64,000 bases of DNA from Franconibacter helveticus LMG 23732 (GTDB taxonomy: Bacteria > Pseudomonadota > Gammaproteobacteria > Enterobacterales > Enterobacteriaceae). The notes beneath the pieces are model-generated. The model had not been told where the DNA came from, made no database searches, and was given only the letters and a program-made list of their open reading frames with translations. Below are positions 7,817-18,427 of this stretch, piece after piece; the stretch's first letter is position 1, and the number at the start of each line of letters is the position of its first letter. The position numbers were made by a program, and so were the translations under genes. The stretch lies in the NCBI RefSeq assembly GCF_000463115.2, contig NZ_AWFX01000003.1:124001-188000 (forward strand). Reading direction: 5' to 3'.

Positions 7817-9118
7817 TTAAGGTTGTGTGACGGGGCCGCCAGTTCGCTGCTCCTGCACAAGCTCGGCGGCGGGTTTGTTTTTCAGTACCGTCCAGATGAC
7901 CACGGCGCCCATCAGGTCGAACACCGCCAGTACGGCGAACAGCGGGCTGAAGCCGATGGTATCCGCCAGCGCGCCGACCACCAGCGCGAACAGGGTGCTC
8001 GCCGTCCAGGCCGCCATACCGGTCAGACCGTTGGCGGTCGCCACTTCGTTACGACCAAAGACGTCGGAAGAAAGGGTGATCAGCGCGCCGGAAAGGGACT
8101 GGTGAGCGAAGCCGCCGATGCACAGCAGGCCGATGGCAACATAAGGGCTGGTGAACAGGCCGATCATGCCAGGGCCGATCATCAGCAGAGCGCCCATGGT
8201 GACAACCATTTTACGGGAGACAATCAGGTTTACGCCGAACCAGCGCTGAAACAGCGGCGGCAGGTAACCCCCAACGATGCAACCGAGGTCGGCGAACAGC
8301 ATCGGCATCCAGGCGAACATCGCGATCTCTTTCAGGTTAAAGCCATACACTTTAAACATGAACAGCGGGATCCAGGCGTTGAACGTACCCCAGGCCGGCT
8401 CTGCCAGGAAACGCGGCAGGGCGATGCCCCAGAACTGACGGGTGCCCAGGATCTGCCAGACTGACATTTTCTTGCCGTTATTGGTCTGATGCTGCGCTTC
8501 CTGACCACCAATAATGTAGTCGCGCTCTTCTTCAGTCAGTTTTTTCTGGTCACGCGGGTGTTTGTAGAAAATCAGCCATGCCATCGCCCAGGCGAAGCTC
8601 AGCACGCCGGAGATAATGAACGCCATTTCCCAGCTGTGCATGACGATAGCCCAGACCACCAGCGGCGGAGCAATCATCGCGCCGATAGAAGAGCCCACGT
8701 TGAAATAACCGACGGCAATAGAGCGCTCTTTCGCCGGGAACCATTCGGAACTGGCTTTCAGTCCCGCCGGGATCATCGCCGCTTCCGCCGCGCCCACCGC
8801 GCCGCGTGCCAGCGCCAGGCCGCCCCAGCTGCCAGCCAGCGCCGTCGCGCCGCAGAAGACCGCCCAGGTCACCGCGAAGAAGGCGTAGCCGATTTTGGTG
8901 CCGAGAATATCCAGAATGTAGCCCGCAACCGGCTGCATCACCGTGTAAGCAGCAGAATAAGCGGCGATAATATAAGAGTATTGCTGTGTGGAGATATGCA
9001 GCTCTTCCATTAACGTCGGCGCAGCCGCCGCCACGGTATTACGGGTGAGGTAGCCCAGCACGGTGCCCAGCGTTACCAGTGCAATCATGTACCATCGTAA
9101 CCCTTTAATTTTACGCAT
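7817..9118 (-). CDS. exuT: ExuT, hexuronate transporter (MFS)
   Basis: This is a 433-residue major facilitator superfamily permease of the anion:cation symporter group with twelve predicted helices. It begins MRKIKGLRWYMIALVTLGTV and is nearly identical to E. coli ExuT throughout, including LARGAVGAAEAAMIPAGLK and PRFLAEPAWGTFNAW. It imports galacturonate and glucuronate through the inner membrane. The ATG at 9118 has a GAGG site at good spacing; the frame continues upstream to 9244, but that part is outside the family. It is divergent from uxaC across a 474-base control region. Confidence 0.95.
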   Translation of the reverse strand: MRKIKGLRWYMIALVTLGTVLGYLTRNTVAAAAPTLMEELHISTQQYSYIIAAYSAAYTVMQPVAGYILDILGTKIGYAFFAVTWAVFCGATALAGSWGGLALARGAVGAAEAAMIPAGLKASSEWFPAKERSIAVGYFNVGSSIGAMIAPPLVVWAIVMHSWEMAFIISGVLSFAWAMAWLIFYKHPRDQKKLTEEERDYIIGGQEAQHQTNNGKKMSVWQILGTRQFWGIALPRFLAEPAWGTFNAWIPLFMFKVYGFNLKEIAMFAWMPMLFADLGCIVGGYLPPLFQRWFGVNLIVSRKMVVTMGALLMIGPGMIGLFTSPYVAIGLLCIGGFAHQSLSGALITLSSDVFGRNEVATANGLTGMAAWTASTLFALVVGALADTIGFSPLFAVLAVFDLMGAVVIWTVLKNKPAAELVQEQRTGGPVTQP

Positions 9119-9365
9119 TTTCAACCTCATCATTGTGTTCCCGACCGCGCTGAGCGCGCCCGGTTTAGCCTGACCAGTGGCGTTGTCTGTTTTTACGGGA
9201 AAGAACGTTCGGGAGAGACTCCCGATACAGCCCGACCCTGCCATAAGCGTTATGAATAAGTTCGGTATCCGTACCGGTAATTCCGGTGAATCTGCACCGG
9301 TAAAACATTCCGTGGGGTTATGTATCGCGACGGCAGCAAAGATAACTTGTCATACAGCTTGAAAA

Positions 9366-9381
9366 GTTGAGTGACATCACA
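9366..9381. promoter_or_regulatory. Candidate CRP site near exuT
   Basis: GTTGA-GTGACA-TCACA fits the CRP consensus TGTGA-N6-TCACA, with one left-half mismatch and a perfect right half. It lies about 250 bases upstream of the exuT start codon. Confidence 0.5.
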
Positions 9382-9485
9382 AAAGCATTTTTCTTTGTAA
9401 GGGTACGTAAAGGCGGGCGGGAAGCCAGAACTGGCGCGGGCTGGAGCGTTATTTACTCCTAAAAAGGTAGATTATTTGTCAGGGT

Positions 9486-9507
9486 TTATTGATCTAACTC
9501 ACGAAAT
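9486..9507. promoter_or_regulatory. Candidate CRP site near uxaC
   Basis: The core ATTGA-TCTAAC-TCACG matches CRP half-sites at the correct 6-base spacing within a 22-base element. It lies about 85 bases upstream of the uxaC ATG, consistent with activation of uxaCA. Confidence 0.5.
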
Positions 9508-9538
9508 TATCCTCCGTCTGTAGAAATTGGTGTGATAA

Positions 9539-11005
<1,467 letters not shown>

Positions 11006-11036
11006 CTACTGATTACATCAGGCCTTTGAGGTTGAT

Positions 11037-12524
11037 ATGCAATACATCAAGATCCATTCGCAGGACAACGTCGCGGTAGCGCTTGCGGATCTGGCGGAAG
11101 GGGCCAGCGTAACGATCGACGATCAGACCGTTACGCTGCGTCAACCGGTGGCGCGCGGCCACAAATTTGCGCTGCGCACCATCGCTCAGGGAGAGAACGT
11201 CGTTAAATATGGTTTGCCGATCGGCCATGCGCTGGCGGAAATTCAGCCAGGCGAGCACATTCACTCTCATAACGCCCGCACTAATCTGAGCGATCTGGAC
11301 GAGTACAGCTATCAACCCGACATCCACGAGCTGCAAACGCAGGCGGGCGATCGCGAAGTGCAGATCTACCGCCGCGCCAGCGGCGAAGTGGGGATCCGCA
11401 ACGAACTCTGGATCCTGCCGACGGTGGGCTGCGTGAACGGCATCGCCCGGCAGATCCAGAATCGTTTCCTCAAAGAGAGCAACGACGCGGAAGGCATTGA
11501 TGGCGTCTTTCTTTTCAGCCATACCTACGGCTGCTCCCAACTGGGCGACGACCACATCAACACCCGCACCATGTTGCAGAACATGGTACGCCACCCCAAC
11601 GCGGGGGCGGTGCTGGTCATCGGCTTGGGCTGCGAGAACAACCAGGTTGACGCTTTTCGCGAAACCCTGGGCGACTTCGACCCGCAACGCGTCCACTTCA
11701 TGGTCTGCCAACACCAGGAAGACGAAGTGGAAGCGGGCCTTGAGCATCTGCGCGAGCTGTATGCGGCCATGCGTAACGACAAGCGCGAACCGGGCAAGCT
11801 CAGCGAGCTGAAGTTTGGCCTGGAGTGCGGCGGTTCTGACGGCCTTTCCGGCATTACCGCCAACCCGATGCTGGGGCGCTTCTCCGATTACGTTATCGCC
11901 AACGGCGGCACTACGGTGTTGACTGAAGTGCCGGAGATGTTCGGCGCCGAGCAGATCCTGATGAGCCACTGCCGGGACGAGTCCACGTTTGAAAAAACGG
12001 TCACCATGGTGAACGACTTCAAACAGTACTTCATCGCCCATAACCAGCCGATTTACGAAAACCCGTCGCCGGGCAACAAAGCGGGCGGCATTACGACGCT
12101 CGAAGAGAAATCGCTGGGCTGTACCCAGAAAGCGGGGCAGAGCCAGGTGGTGGACGTGCTGCGTTACGGCGAGCGGCTGCAAACGCCGGGGCTGAACCTG
12201 CTGAGCGCGCCGGGCAACGACGCCGTCGCCACCAGCGCGCTGGCGGGGGCTGGCTGCCACATGGTGCTGTTCAGCACCGGTCGCGGCACGCCGTACGGCG
12301 GCTTTGTGCCAACGGTGAAAATCGCCACCAACAGCGAACTGGCGGCGAAGAAACCGCACTGGATCGACTTCGACGCCGGTCAACTGCTGCACGGCACCGC
12401 AATGCCGCAGCTGCTGGAAAAATTTGTCGATGTGATTGTCGATATCGCCAGCGGCAAGCAGACCTGCAACGAGCGTAACGACTTCCGCGAGCTGGCTATT
12501 TTCAAAAGCGGCGTAACGTTGTAA
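11037..12524 (+). CDS. uxaA: Altronate dehydratase UxaA
   Basis: This is a 495-residue iron-dependent altronate hydro-lyase that makes 2-keto-3-deoxygluconate from D-altronate. The N-terminal SAF domain (about 1-100, with HALAEIQPGEHIHSHN) is followed by the large UxaA catalytic region. That region contains TYGCSQLGDD, GLGCENNQ, LECGGSDGLSGI and GRGTPYGGFVPT. Length and sequence match E. coli UxaA. It is the second gene of uxaCA. The oxidoreductase step between the two (UxaB) is not encoded in this window, as in E. coli where uxaB is unlinked. Confidence 0.96.
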   Translation: MQYIKIHSQDNVAVALADLAEGASVTIDDQTVTLRQPVARGHKFALRTIAQGENVVKYGLPIGHALAEIQPGEHIHSHNARTNLSDLDEYSYQPDIHELQTQAGDREVQIYRRASGEVGIRNELWILPTVGCVNGIARQIQNRFLKESNDAEGIDGVFLFSHTYGCSQLGDDHINTRTMLQNMVRHPNAGAVLVIGLGCENNQVDAFRETLGDFDPQRVHFMVCQHQEDEVEAGLEHLRELYAAMRNDKREPGKLSELKFGLECGGSDGLSGITANPMLGRFSDYVIANGGTTVLTEVPEMFGAEQILMSHCRDESTFEKTVTMVNDFKQYFIAHNQPIYENPSPGNKAGGITTLEEKSLGCTQKAGQSQVVDVLRYGERLQTPGLNLLSAPGNDAVATSALAGAGCHMVLFSTGRGTPYGGFVPTVKIATNSELAAKKPHWIDFDAGQLLHGTAMPQLLEKFVDVIVDIASGKQTCNERNDFRELAIFKSGVTL

Positions 12525-12547
12525 AAGCTCGCCCCTCTGTTAGCATA

Positions 12548-12577
12548 AAACGGCGCTTCATTAATGGAGCGCCGTTT
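12548..12577 (+). terminator. Intrinsic terminator of uxaCA
   Basis: A 10-bp perfect stem AAACGGCGCT / AGCGCCGTTT with a 10-base loop is followed by TTTCTTTT-type sequence on the plus strand. It lies 24 bases after the uxaA stop and just before ygjV. Confidence 0.85.
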
Positions 12578-12599
12578 CTTTTGCCGCTAAGGACTCTTT

Positions 12600-13142
12600 A
12601 TGACCGCGTATTGGCTGGCCCAGGGCGTCGGCGTACTCGCTTTTCTGATTGGCATCACCACCTTTATCAACCGCGATGAGCGACGTTTTAAAATGCAGCT
12701 CGCGCTCTATAGCGCCACTATCGGCGGCCACTTCTTCCTGATGGGAGCCATGCCGGCGGGGATGAGCGCTGAACTCAACGCGTTACGAACGCTTATCTCC
12801 ATGCGCACCCGCAGCCTGTGGGTCATGGCCCTTTTTATCTTCCTGACGCTGACCCTGGGGCTGGTGAAGTTACGTCATCCTATTGAACTGTTGCCGATTA
12901 TCGGCACCGTCGCCAGCACCTGGGCGCTGTTTCGCTGCAAGGGGCTGACCACCCGCTGCGTCATGTGGTGTTCTACCGCCTGCTGGGTCACACATAATTT
13001 CTGGCTGGGTTCGATTGGCGGCACGCTGATTGAAGGGAGTTTTCTGGTGATGAACGGGGTAAACATTATTCGCTTCTGGCGTATGCAGAAGCGGGGTATC
13101 GACCCGTTTAAGGTTGAAAAAGCGCTTACGGAGAAAGGGTAA
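12600..13142 (+). CDS. ygjV: YgjV, inner-membrane protein
   Basis: This is a 180-residue hydrophobic protein with about five or six predicted transmembrane helices, matching E. coli YgjV in position and character. It belongs to the YgjV family of unknown function. The ATG at 12600 has an AAGGACTC ribosome-binding site and lies 23 bases past the uxaA terminator, so it is probably expressed from read-through or its own promoter. It is convergent with sstT; the stop codons are about 32 bases apart. Confidence 0.88.
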   Translation: MTAYWLAQGVGVLAFLIGITTFINRDERRFKMQLALYSATIGGHFFLMGAMPAGMSAELNALRTLISMRTRSLWVMALFIFLTLTLGLVKLRHPIELLPIIGTVASTWALFRCKGLTTRCVMWCSTACWVTHNFWLGSIGGTLIEGSFLVMNGVNIIRFWRMQKRGIDPFKVEKALTEKG

Positions 13143-13174
13143 AGGCTGGCGACAGGCGCCGCCAGCCGCAAAGG

Positions 13175-14422
13175 TTAATTACGCAGCGCGTTTTGCGCCA
13201 GACGCTGGTCTTCAGCCTGGCAGGCCGCCGCGGTGAAGATAACGTCGGTGGACGAGTTCAGCGCGGTTTCGCAGGAGTCCTGCAAGACGCCGATGATAAA
13301 GCCCACCGCCACAACCTGCATCGCTACCTCGTTCGGAATGCCGAACATGTTGCATGCCAGCGGAATAAGCAGCAGCGAGCCGCCCGCCACGCCCGAAGCG
13401 CCGCAGGCGCACAGAGACGCCACGACGCTCAGCAGCAGCGCGGTCGGCAGGTCCACCGCAATGCCCAGCGTATGCACTGCCGCAAGCGTCAATACGGTAA
13501 TGGTAATGGCCGCGCCCGCCATATTGATGGTCGCGCCAAGCGGAATGGAAACAGAGTAGGTATCGCGATCCAGGTTCAGTTTCTCGCACAGCGCCATGTT
13601 CACAGGGATATTAGCGGCGGAACTGCGGGTGAAGAACGCCGTGACGCCGCTTTCGCGCAGGCAGGCAAAAACCAGCGGGAAGGGGTTGCGGCGAATCTTA
13701 ATAAACACGATAAGCGGGTTAATCACCAGCGCGACCAGCAGCATGCAGCCGACCAGCACCACTAACAATTGCGCGTAGCCCCAAAGCGTCGAAAAACCGG
13801 TTGTGGCGAGCGTGGAAGCGACCAGGCCGAAAATACCGATCGGCGCGAAGCGAATCACCATTTTCACCATAAACGTGACGGCGTCGGACATATCGTTAAT
13901 CAGGTTTTTGGTGGTCGCATTGGCATGGCGCAACGCGAAGCCAAGACCAATCGCCCACACCAGAATGCCGATATAGTTGCCTTTAAGCAGCGCATCCACC
14001 GGGTTCGAAACCATGCTCATCAGCAGGTCGCGCAGTACTTCCACAATGCCTGAAGGCGGCGTAATTTCCGTCGCGCCGGTGGTCAAATGCAAAGTGGAGG
14101 GGAAAAGAAAGCTAAACAGCACCGCCGTCAGCGCAGCGGAAAACGTGCCCAGCAGATAAAGCCAGAGAATAGGGCGAATGTTAGTTTTTTGTCCGTGTTT
14201 GTGGTTGGCGATAGACGCCATGACCAGCATCAGCACCAGCACTGGCGCTACGGCTTTCAGGGCGCCGACGAACAACGTGCCAAGCAGGCCGACCGCGACC
14301 GCGGCAGGCGTGGAAACCCAGGCGAGCAAAATGCCGAGCACCAGGCCAATAACGATTTGTTTTACAAGGCTGCCTTGCGCCAGGCGCTGCATCAGGCCCC
14401 GTGGTTGGGATTGCGTAGTCAT
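13175..14422 (-). CDS. sstT: SstT, Na+/serine-threonine symporter
   Basis: This is a 415-residue member of the dicarboxylate/amino acid:cation symporter (DAACS) family. It carries the [11 protein letters not shown] motif and the [19 protein letters not shown] segment that form the re-entrant hairpin and substrate/Na+ sites. SstT imports serine and threonine with sodium. The ATG at 14422 has an AAGGA site at 7-base spacing and matches the E. coli N-terminus (MTTQ). The longer frame to 14506 lacks support. Convergent with ygjV. Confidence 0.96.
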   Translation of the reverse strand: MTTQSQPRGLMQRLAQGSLVKQIVIGLVLGILLAWVSTPAAVAVGLLGTLFVGALKAVAPVLVLMLVMASIANHKHGQKTNIRPILWLYLLGTFSAALTAVLFSFLFPSTLHLTTGATEITPPSGIVEVLRDLLMSMVSNPVDALLKGNYIGILVWAIGLGFALRHANATTKNLINDMSDAVTFMVKMVIRFAPIGIFGLVASTLATTGFSTLWGYAQLLVVLVGCMLLVALVINPLIVFIKIRRNPFPLVFACLRESGVTAFFTRSSAANIPVNMALCEKLNLDRDTYSVSIPLGATINMAGAAITITVLTLAAVHTLGIAVDLPTALLLSVVASLCACGASGVAGGSLLLIPLACNMFGIPNEVAMQVVAVGFIIGVLQDSCETALNSSTDVIFTAAACQAEDQRLAQNALRN

Positions 14423-14701
14423 GCGTATTTCCTTCAGGTGTGATGTCGTTGCATCCCGTTCGTTCTCTTGGGTAACGTTTAAGCAGGATGTAACAAAAGT
14501 TTGCATAGACGAGTATAGGGAAAAGCGATCCTGAAGAAAGGGATTAGTGCTGGATTTTGATAGTCGCTCCCGTTTTTTAACTGTCTCTTAACATTATTGT
14601 GACAGTATCAACATTTCTTGATTGGGGAAGAGAGCGCAAAGAAGGGTTCGCGACAGGATATTCTTCCCGCCGAAGCGGGAAGAAATAGCATAAAAGGCGG
14701 G
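14423..14701. other. sstT upstream region and alx 3' region
   Basis: This 279-base interval holds the sstT leader and promoter (minus strand, AT-rich around 14570-14610) and the alx 3' hairpin at 14661-14684. No further gene is supported. Confidence 0.5.
14661..14684 (-). terminator. alx 3' hairpin with UUCG loop
   Basis: A perfect 10-bp stem TTCTTCCCGC / GCGGGAAGAA lies 18 bases downstream of the alx stop. On the minus strand its loop is TTCG, an extra-stable tetraloop. It lacks a long T-run, so termination may be partial or the hairpin may mainly protect the mRNA end. Confidence 0.55.
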
Positions 14702-15670
14702 TTATTCCGTTACGCCTTTTTTATCGTTGCGGTGATTAACCCAGGCGTTGATCAGCAGCGTCAGCGCCAGGATGCCGCCTACCACCCCAAGCGAGATGGC
14801 GATGGGAATGTGGTAGAAATCGACAATCAGCATCTTCACGCCGATAAACACCAGTATCACCGACAAGCCATACTTCAGCATGGAGAAGCGCTCTGCGACG
14901 CCCGCCAGCAGGAAGTACATAGCGCGCAGGCCAAGGATGGCGAACAGGTTAGAAGTCAGAACGATAAACGGATCGGTGGTTACCGCGAAAATCGCCGGGA
15001 TGCTGTCGACAGCGAAAATGACGTCGCTCAGCTCTACCAGAATCAGCACCAGCAGCAGCGGCGTGGCGAACAGCAACCCGTTTTTACGCACAAAGAAATG
15101 TTCGCTTTCAATGCTGTCGGTCATGCGCAAATGGCCGCGTAGCCAGCGCACCATCGGCTTGTCGCCAATCCCCGCTTCGTCCTCTTTCGCCAGCGCCATC
15201 TTCACGCCGGTAAAAAGCAGGAACGCGCCGAACACATAAAGCAGCCATTCAAACTGCGAAATCAGCCAGCTACCGGCGAAGATCATAATCGTACGCAGCA
15301 CGATAGCGCCCAGCACGCCATAAATCAGCACGCGGCGCTGCAACGCAGGCGGTATAGAGAAGTAGCTGAACAGCATCAGCCAGACAAAGACGTTGTCCAC
15401 CGCCAGCGCTTTTTCTATCAGATAACCGGTGAGGAAGGCGAGGGCCTGCGTATCCGCGACCGCACGGCCTTCGGTTCCGGCGAGATACCACCAGAACGCC
15501 GCGTTAAACAGCAGAGAAAGTGAAACCCAGACGATGGACCAGACAGCCGCCTGCTTCATGGACATCGTATGGACGCCACGGCGGCCCTGAAGCAGAAGGT
15601 CGATAGCCAGCATAATCACGACGACGACCGCGAAACCGCCCCACAACAGGGGAGTGCCGACACTATTCAT
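14702..15670 (-). CDS. alx: Alx, TerC-family Mn2+ exporter
   Basis: This is a 322-residue TerC-family integral membrane protein with about nine helices. The conserved acidic membrane motifs [12 protein letters not shown] and [19 protein letters not shown] are present. E. coli Alx exports manganese and is induced by alkaline pH and Mn2+ through its 5' leader. The ATG at 15670 ([12 protein letters not shown]) matches the E. coli start and has an AAGGA site; the in-frame ATG two codons upstream is less likely. The 5' leader holds a yybP-ykoY aptamer, a terminator and an ERIC element (separate entries). Confidence 0.95.
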   Translation of the reverse strand: MNSVGTPLLWGGFAVVVVIMLAIDLLLQGRRGVHTMSMKQAAVWSIVWVSLSLLFNAAFWWYLAGTEGRAVADTQALAFLTGYLIEKALAVDNVFVWLMLFSYFSIPPALQRRVLIYGVLGAIVLRTIMIFAGSWLISQFEWLLYVFGAFLLFTGVKMALAKEDEAGIGDKPMVRWLRGHLRMTDSIESEHFFVRKNGLLFATPLLLVLILVELSDVIFAVDSIPAIFAVTTDPFIVLTSNLFAILGLRAMYFLLAGVAERFSMLKYGLSVILVFIGVKMLIVDFYHIPIAISLGVVGGILALTLLINAWVNHRNDKKGVTE

Positions 15671-15690
15671 AGGCAAAATTCCTTAAAAAC

Positions 15691-15721
15691 AAAAAAGGCT
15701 GATATCGGAAGACATCAGCCG
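15691..15721 (-). terminator. Leader terminator/attenuator in the alx riboswitch
   Basis: On the minus strand GGCTGAT...ATCAGCC forms a 7-bp stem, followed by TTTTTTGTTTTT and then the alx AAGGA ribosome-binding site. This is a complete intrinsic terminator inside the leader, so premature termination is a likely part of control. Confidence 0.8.
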
Positions 15722-15772
15722 TTCTGCTTTCGCTGCACAGACCTTGCCTTCCGGCAAGGTCTCACTTACAAA

Positions 15773-15864
15773 CTGAATCCCGTCATACTGCGCGCCGCAG
15801 CGGCGTTGGCTGCGCTCGTTCACCCCAGTCACTTACTTATGTAAGCTCCTGGCGCTGGATTCAG
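15773..15864. repeat. ERIC repeat embedded in the alx riboswitch leader
   Basis: The minus strand contains CAGGAGCTTACATAAG and, directly after, GTAAGTGACTGGGGTGA, then GAGCGCAGCCAACG and GTATGACGGG. These are the hallmark segments of the enterobacterial ERIC (IRU) element in the correct order. The boundaries are the arms CTGAATCC and GGATTCAG, which pair with each other and extend the riboswitch helix. Total about 92 bases. Confidence 0.9.
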
Positions 15865-16001
15865 ATTGCCCGGCGACCGGAAGCGTTGCTTCGTAATGAC
15901 GATCGGCCGGCAATGAAGTTACTCCCCTTTGCTGGTAACAAAATATGTCGAAATATTCAGGCGATCAATTTTGTCGCTCAGCATTTACATAGCTTTACCC
16001 C

Positions 16002-16982
16002 TTAGCGGCTGTCTGCCGGGAAAACCACGCCCGTTTGCGCGCGAATTTCCGTCAGCAATTTCGCTGTGATCAGGCTCACTTTCAGCGCCGGATGATCTAC
16101 TTGGTTAGCGCTTACTAACCCAGCGAAGGTTTCCGCTTCGTAGAGCATGGTATTGATATGCTGGCCCTGAGTCAGTTCCTGCACTCTGCCGCCGCGCGGG
16201 ATAAACGTCAGGCGCTGGCATTCCGAAAGCTTCTCGATAATCAGCGAACCCGCTTCGCCCTGAATCTCGCTTGGCAGCGTCGAGTCGCTCACTTTGGAGT
16301 GCAGAAGGGTGACGTCCGCGTCACCATAGCGCAGCACCACCGTACCGTGGGCGTCTACGCCGCTTTCCAGCAAACAGGCGGAAGCGATAACGGAATCCGG
16401 TTCGCCCCAGAGCGCCACGGCGGAGGCCAGGCAGTAAAAGCCGATATCCATGATGGAGCCATTGGAAAAAGCCGGGTTAAACGTGTTTGGGTTTTCGCCG
16501 TCCAGATAGCGCTGGTAGCGCGAAGAGTACTGGCAGTAGTTAAGCAACGCTTTGCGCAGCTTGCCTACTTTCGCCAGCGCCTGTTGCAGGGCGAGGAAGT
16601 TAGGCAGGCTGGCGGTCTTAAACGCCTCAAACAGCACCACCTGGTTTTCCCGCGCGCAGTCAATAACCGTTTGCGCCTCGCGCAACGTGGAAGCCAGCGG
16701 TTTCTCGCAAATGACATGCTTTTTATGGTTCAGGAACAGGCAAGTCTGTTCCGCATGCAGGGAATTTGGGCTGGCGATATAGACGGCGTCTATCGCATCG
16801 CTTTGCGCCAGCGCCTCCAGCGAGGTAAAGAGATGCTCAACCGGGTAATCGCTGGCGAACTGCTGCGCCTGCTCAAGCGTACGGGAATAAACGGCGGTAA
16901 GTTGGTACTTGCCCGTTTCATGGGCGGCATCAACGAACTGGCGGGTGATCCAGTTCGTTCCTACAACGGCGAAACGTATCAT
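16002..16982 (-). CDS. ygjR: YgjR, Gfo/Idh/MocA-family oxidoreductase
   Basis: This is a 326-residue NAD(P)-dependent oxidoreductase of the Gfo/Idh/MocA family. An N-terminal Rossmann fold (FAVVGTNWITRQFVDAA) precedes the catalytic-lysine motif HVICEKPLA at about residues 93-101 and a C-terminal alpha/beta domain. Substrate unknown; family members act on sugars or sugar derivatives. Position between alx and ygjQ is the conserved E. coli location of ygjR. The ATG at 16982 is the natural start. Confidence 0.9.
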   Translation of the reverse strand: MIRFAVVGTNWITRQFVDAAHETGKYQLTAVYSRTLEQAQQFASDYPVEHLFTSLEALAQSDAIDAVYIASPNSLHAEQTCLFLNHKKHVICEKPLASTLREAQTVIDCARENQVVLFEAFKTASLPNFLALQQALAKVGKLRKALLNYCQYSSRYQRYLDGENPNTFNPAFSNGSIMDIGFYCLASAVALWGEPDSVIASACLLESGVDAHGTVVLRYGDADVTLLHSKVSDSTLPSEIQGEAGSLIIEKLSECQRLTFIPRGGRVQELTQGQHINTMLYEAETFAGLVSANQVDHPALKVSLITAKLLTEIRAQTGVVFPADSR

Positions 16983-17037
16983 AGACGTCTGGTTGCTCCG
17001 AAGGCTGAATAACCGTCAGAGCGTAACATGCTAAAGC

Positions 17038-17766
17038 TTAAAAAGTAGCGGTCTGCCGCGCAGAACCGTTATTCCCCGCCATTATCGCAGGGCAGCTGTT
17101 TTTCCCGTCCGCGCCAATGCGGATGTTATCGCCGGAAAAATGGGGAGAGCGGTGCAGAAGCTTCGCGTCCATCAGCGCGCGTACCCGGGCGAAGCGCTCG
17201 CGAAACTGAGTATATTTACCGTGGCGGAAATCCAGATCTTCCGCATTAAGCCCAATGGCGTCTATCCCGTAATGTTGAGCCAGGTAAATGGCGCGCTGGT
17301 TGTGAAACGCCTGCGAGACGATAGTTATTTTTTCTTCCCCGAAAACGTCGCGGGCGCGCACTACGGAGTCGAGCGTGGTAAAGCCTGCGTAATCGCAAAA
17401 AATGGCGGCGGACGGCACGCCTTTATTGATGAGCGCTTGTCGCATCGCCGCCGGCTCATTGTAATCCGCGTGGCGGTTATCGCCGCTTACCAGCAGCCAG
17501 GAGGCTTTGCCGGAATGCCACAGCGCCGCCGCCGCTTCAATGCGCCGCGTAAAATAGCGGTTGCCAGGCCTTGCGCCGAGCACCAGCGCCACTTTTCGGG
17601 CGGGGATAGCCTGAGCGTCGTTAAACAGCCTTTTGTTACTCGCAGCGGTAACTTGCCGGTCGGCGTAAAAGACGAGGGCGATCAGCAGCGCGGCCAGGAG
17701 CAAGCAGAACATCAGAAAATAACGCAGAACCCGCAGGTGGCGGGAAAACATCCCTGTTAAGCGCAT
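17038..17766 (-). CDS. ygjQ: YgjQ, SanA/DUF218-family membrane protein
   Basis: This is a 242-residue protein. It has an N-terminal transmembrane helix (about 15-35) and a periplasm-facing DUF218 domain with [28 protein letters not shown] and [14 protein letters not shown] motifs, as in SanA/YdcF proteins. E. coli SanA relatives affect envelope permeability; the reaction is unknown. The ATG at 17766 has GGAG at 7-base spacing; the frame open to 17832 lacks family similarity. The last ~20 residues appear to have no counterpart in the E. coli protein. Downstream of ygjP on the same strand. Confidence 0.87.
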   Translation of the reverse strand: MRLTGMFSRHLRVLRYFLMFCLLLAALLIALVFYADRQVTAASNKRLFNDAQAIPARKVALVLGARPGNRYFTRRIEAAAALWHSGKASWLLVSGDNRHADYNEPAAMRQALINKGVPSAAIFCDYAGFTTLDSVVRARDVFGEEKITIVSQAFHNQRAIYLAQHYGIDAIGLNAEDLDFRHGKYTQFRERFARVRALMDAKLLHRSPHFSGDNIRIGADGKNSCPAIMAGNNGSARQTATF

Positions 17767-17844
17767 AGAAAACTCCATGTAGTACGCGGGTGTTAAGGTT
17801 GCAGGTATAACGGGGCGACAGAAACACAGCACGCCGGTGAAGGC

Positions 17845-18342
17845 TTAGCTGCCCTTCAACGCCTGGTGGGTCAGCCACAGGCGGGTATCAAACTCAAGCT
17901 GATGATACTGCGGCTCCATATGGCAACAAAGCTGATAAAAGGCTTTGTTATGCTCTTTCTCTTTCAGGTGCGCCAGCTCATGCACCACGATCATCCGCAA
18001 AAAATCTTCCGGCGCGCTGCGAAACACCGTGGCGACGCGGATCTCCGCCTTCGCCTTGAGCTTGCCGCCCTGCACGCGGGAGACGGCGGTATGCAGACCC
18101 AGCGCGTTTTTTAGTACATGAATTTTATTGTCATACGCCACTTTATTCACTGGCGGCGCACTGCGCAGATAGCGGTTTTTAAGCCCCTGCACGTAATCAT
18201 AAAGCGCTTTGTCGGTGGTAATGGCATGCGCCTGCGGGTAGCGTTTTTCCAGTACGTCGCCAAGCCGGTTTTGCTCAATCAACTGGCGTACCTGGGCAAG
18301 CAGCGATTCGGGATAGCCCTGAAGATAGGTAAGTGCGGTCAT
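17845..18342 (-). CDS. ygjP: YgjP, metal-dependent hydrolase (HELxH family)
   Basis: This is a 165-residue protein of the YgjP/WLM-like metallopeptidase family. The metal site is HELAH at residues 121-125 with a further histidine at 131. E. coli YgjP is annotated in some resources as a UTP pyrophosphatase; I know of no wider confirmation. The domain is the whole protein, so it is complete. It is divergent from rlmG with an 85-base gap and is followed by ygjQ after 78 bases. Confidence 0.88.
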   Translation of the reverse strand: MTALTYLQGYPESLLAQVRQLIEQNRLGDVLEKRYPQAHAITTDKALYDYVQGLKNRYLRSAPPVNKVAYDNKIHVLKNALGLHTAVSRVQGGKLKAKAEIRVATVFRSAPEDFLRMIVVHELAHLKEKEHNKAFYQLCCHMEPQYHQLEFDTRLWLTHQALKGS

Positions 18343-18427
18343 GGCGGCCTCGGTGGGTGAAAAAAAGGTTTACTCGCAGGTGCAATTAAGGGATAAAACG
18401 CGCGGATTTTACCATTCGGGAGGGCCG

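Larger units (their letters stand above)
15671..15940 (-). promoter_or_regulatory. yybP-ykoY Mn2+/pH riboswitch leader of alx (SraF/PRE element)
   Basis: On the minus strand the leader begins GTTACCAGCAAAGGGGAGTA (from about 15939), containing the diagnostic yybP-ykoY box AAAGGGGAGTA. It ends with a perfect 10-bp stem AGACCTTGCC / GGCAAGGTCT with a GGAA loop at 15729-15752, followed by an intrinsic-terminator hairpin just before the alx ribosome-binding site. In E. coli this leader is the PRE/SraF RNA that senses Mn2+ and alkaline pH. Unusually, an ERIC repeat is embedded in it (15773-15864). Confidence 0.9.

Noticed and set aside
11013..12392. 459-residue open frame antisense to uxaA
   Set aside because: It is a high-GC shadow of the well-conserved uxaA reading frame, with no start site or family likeness.
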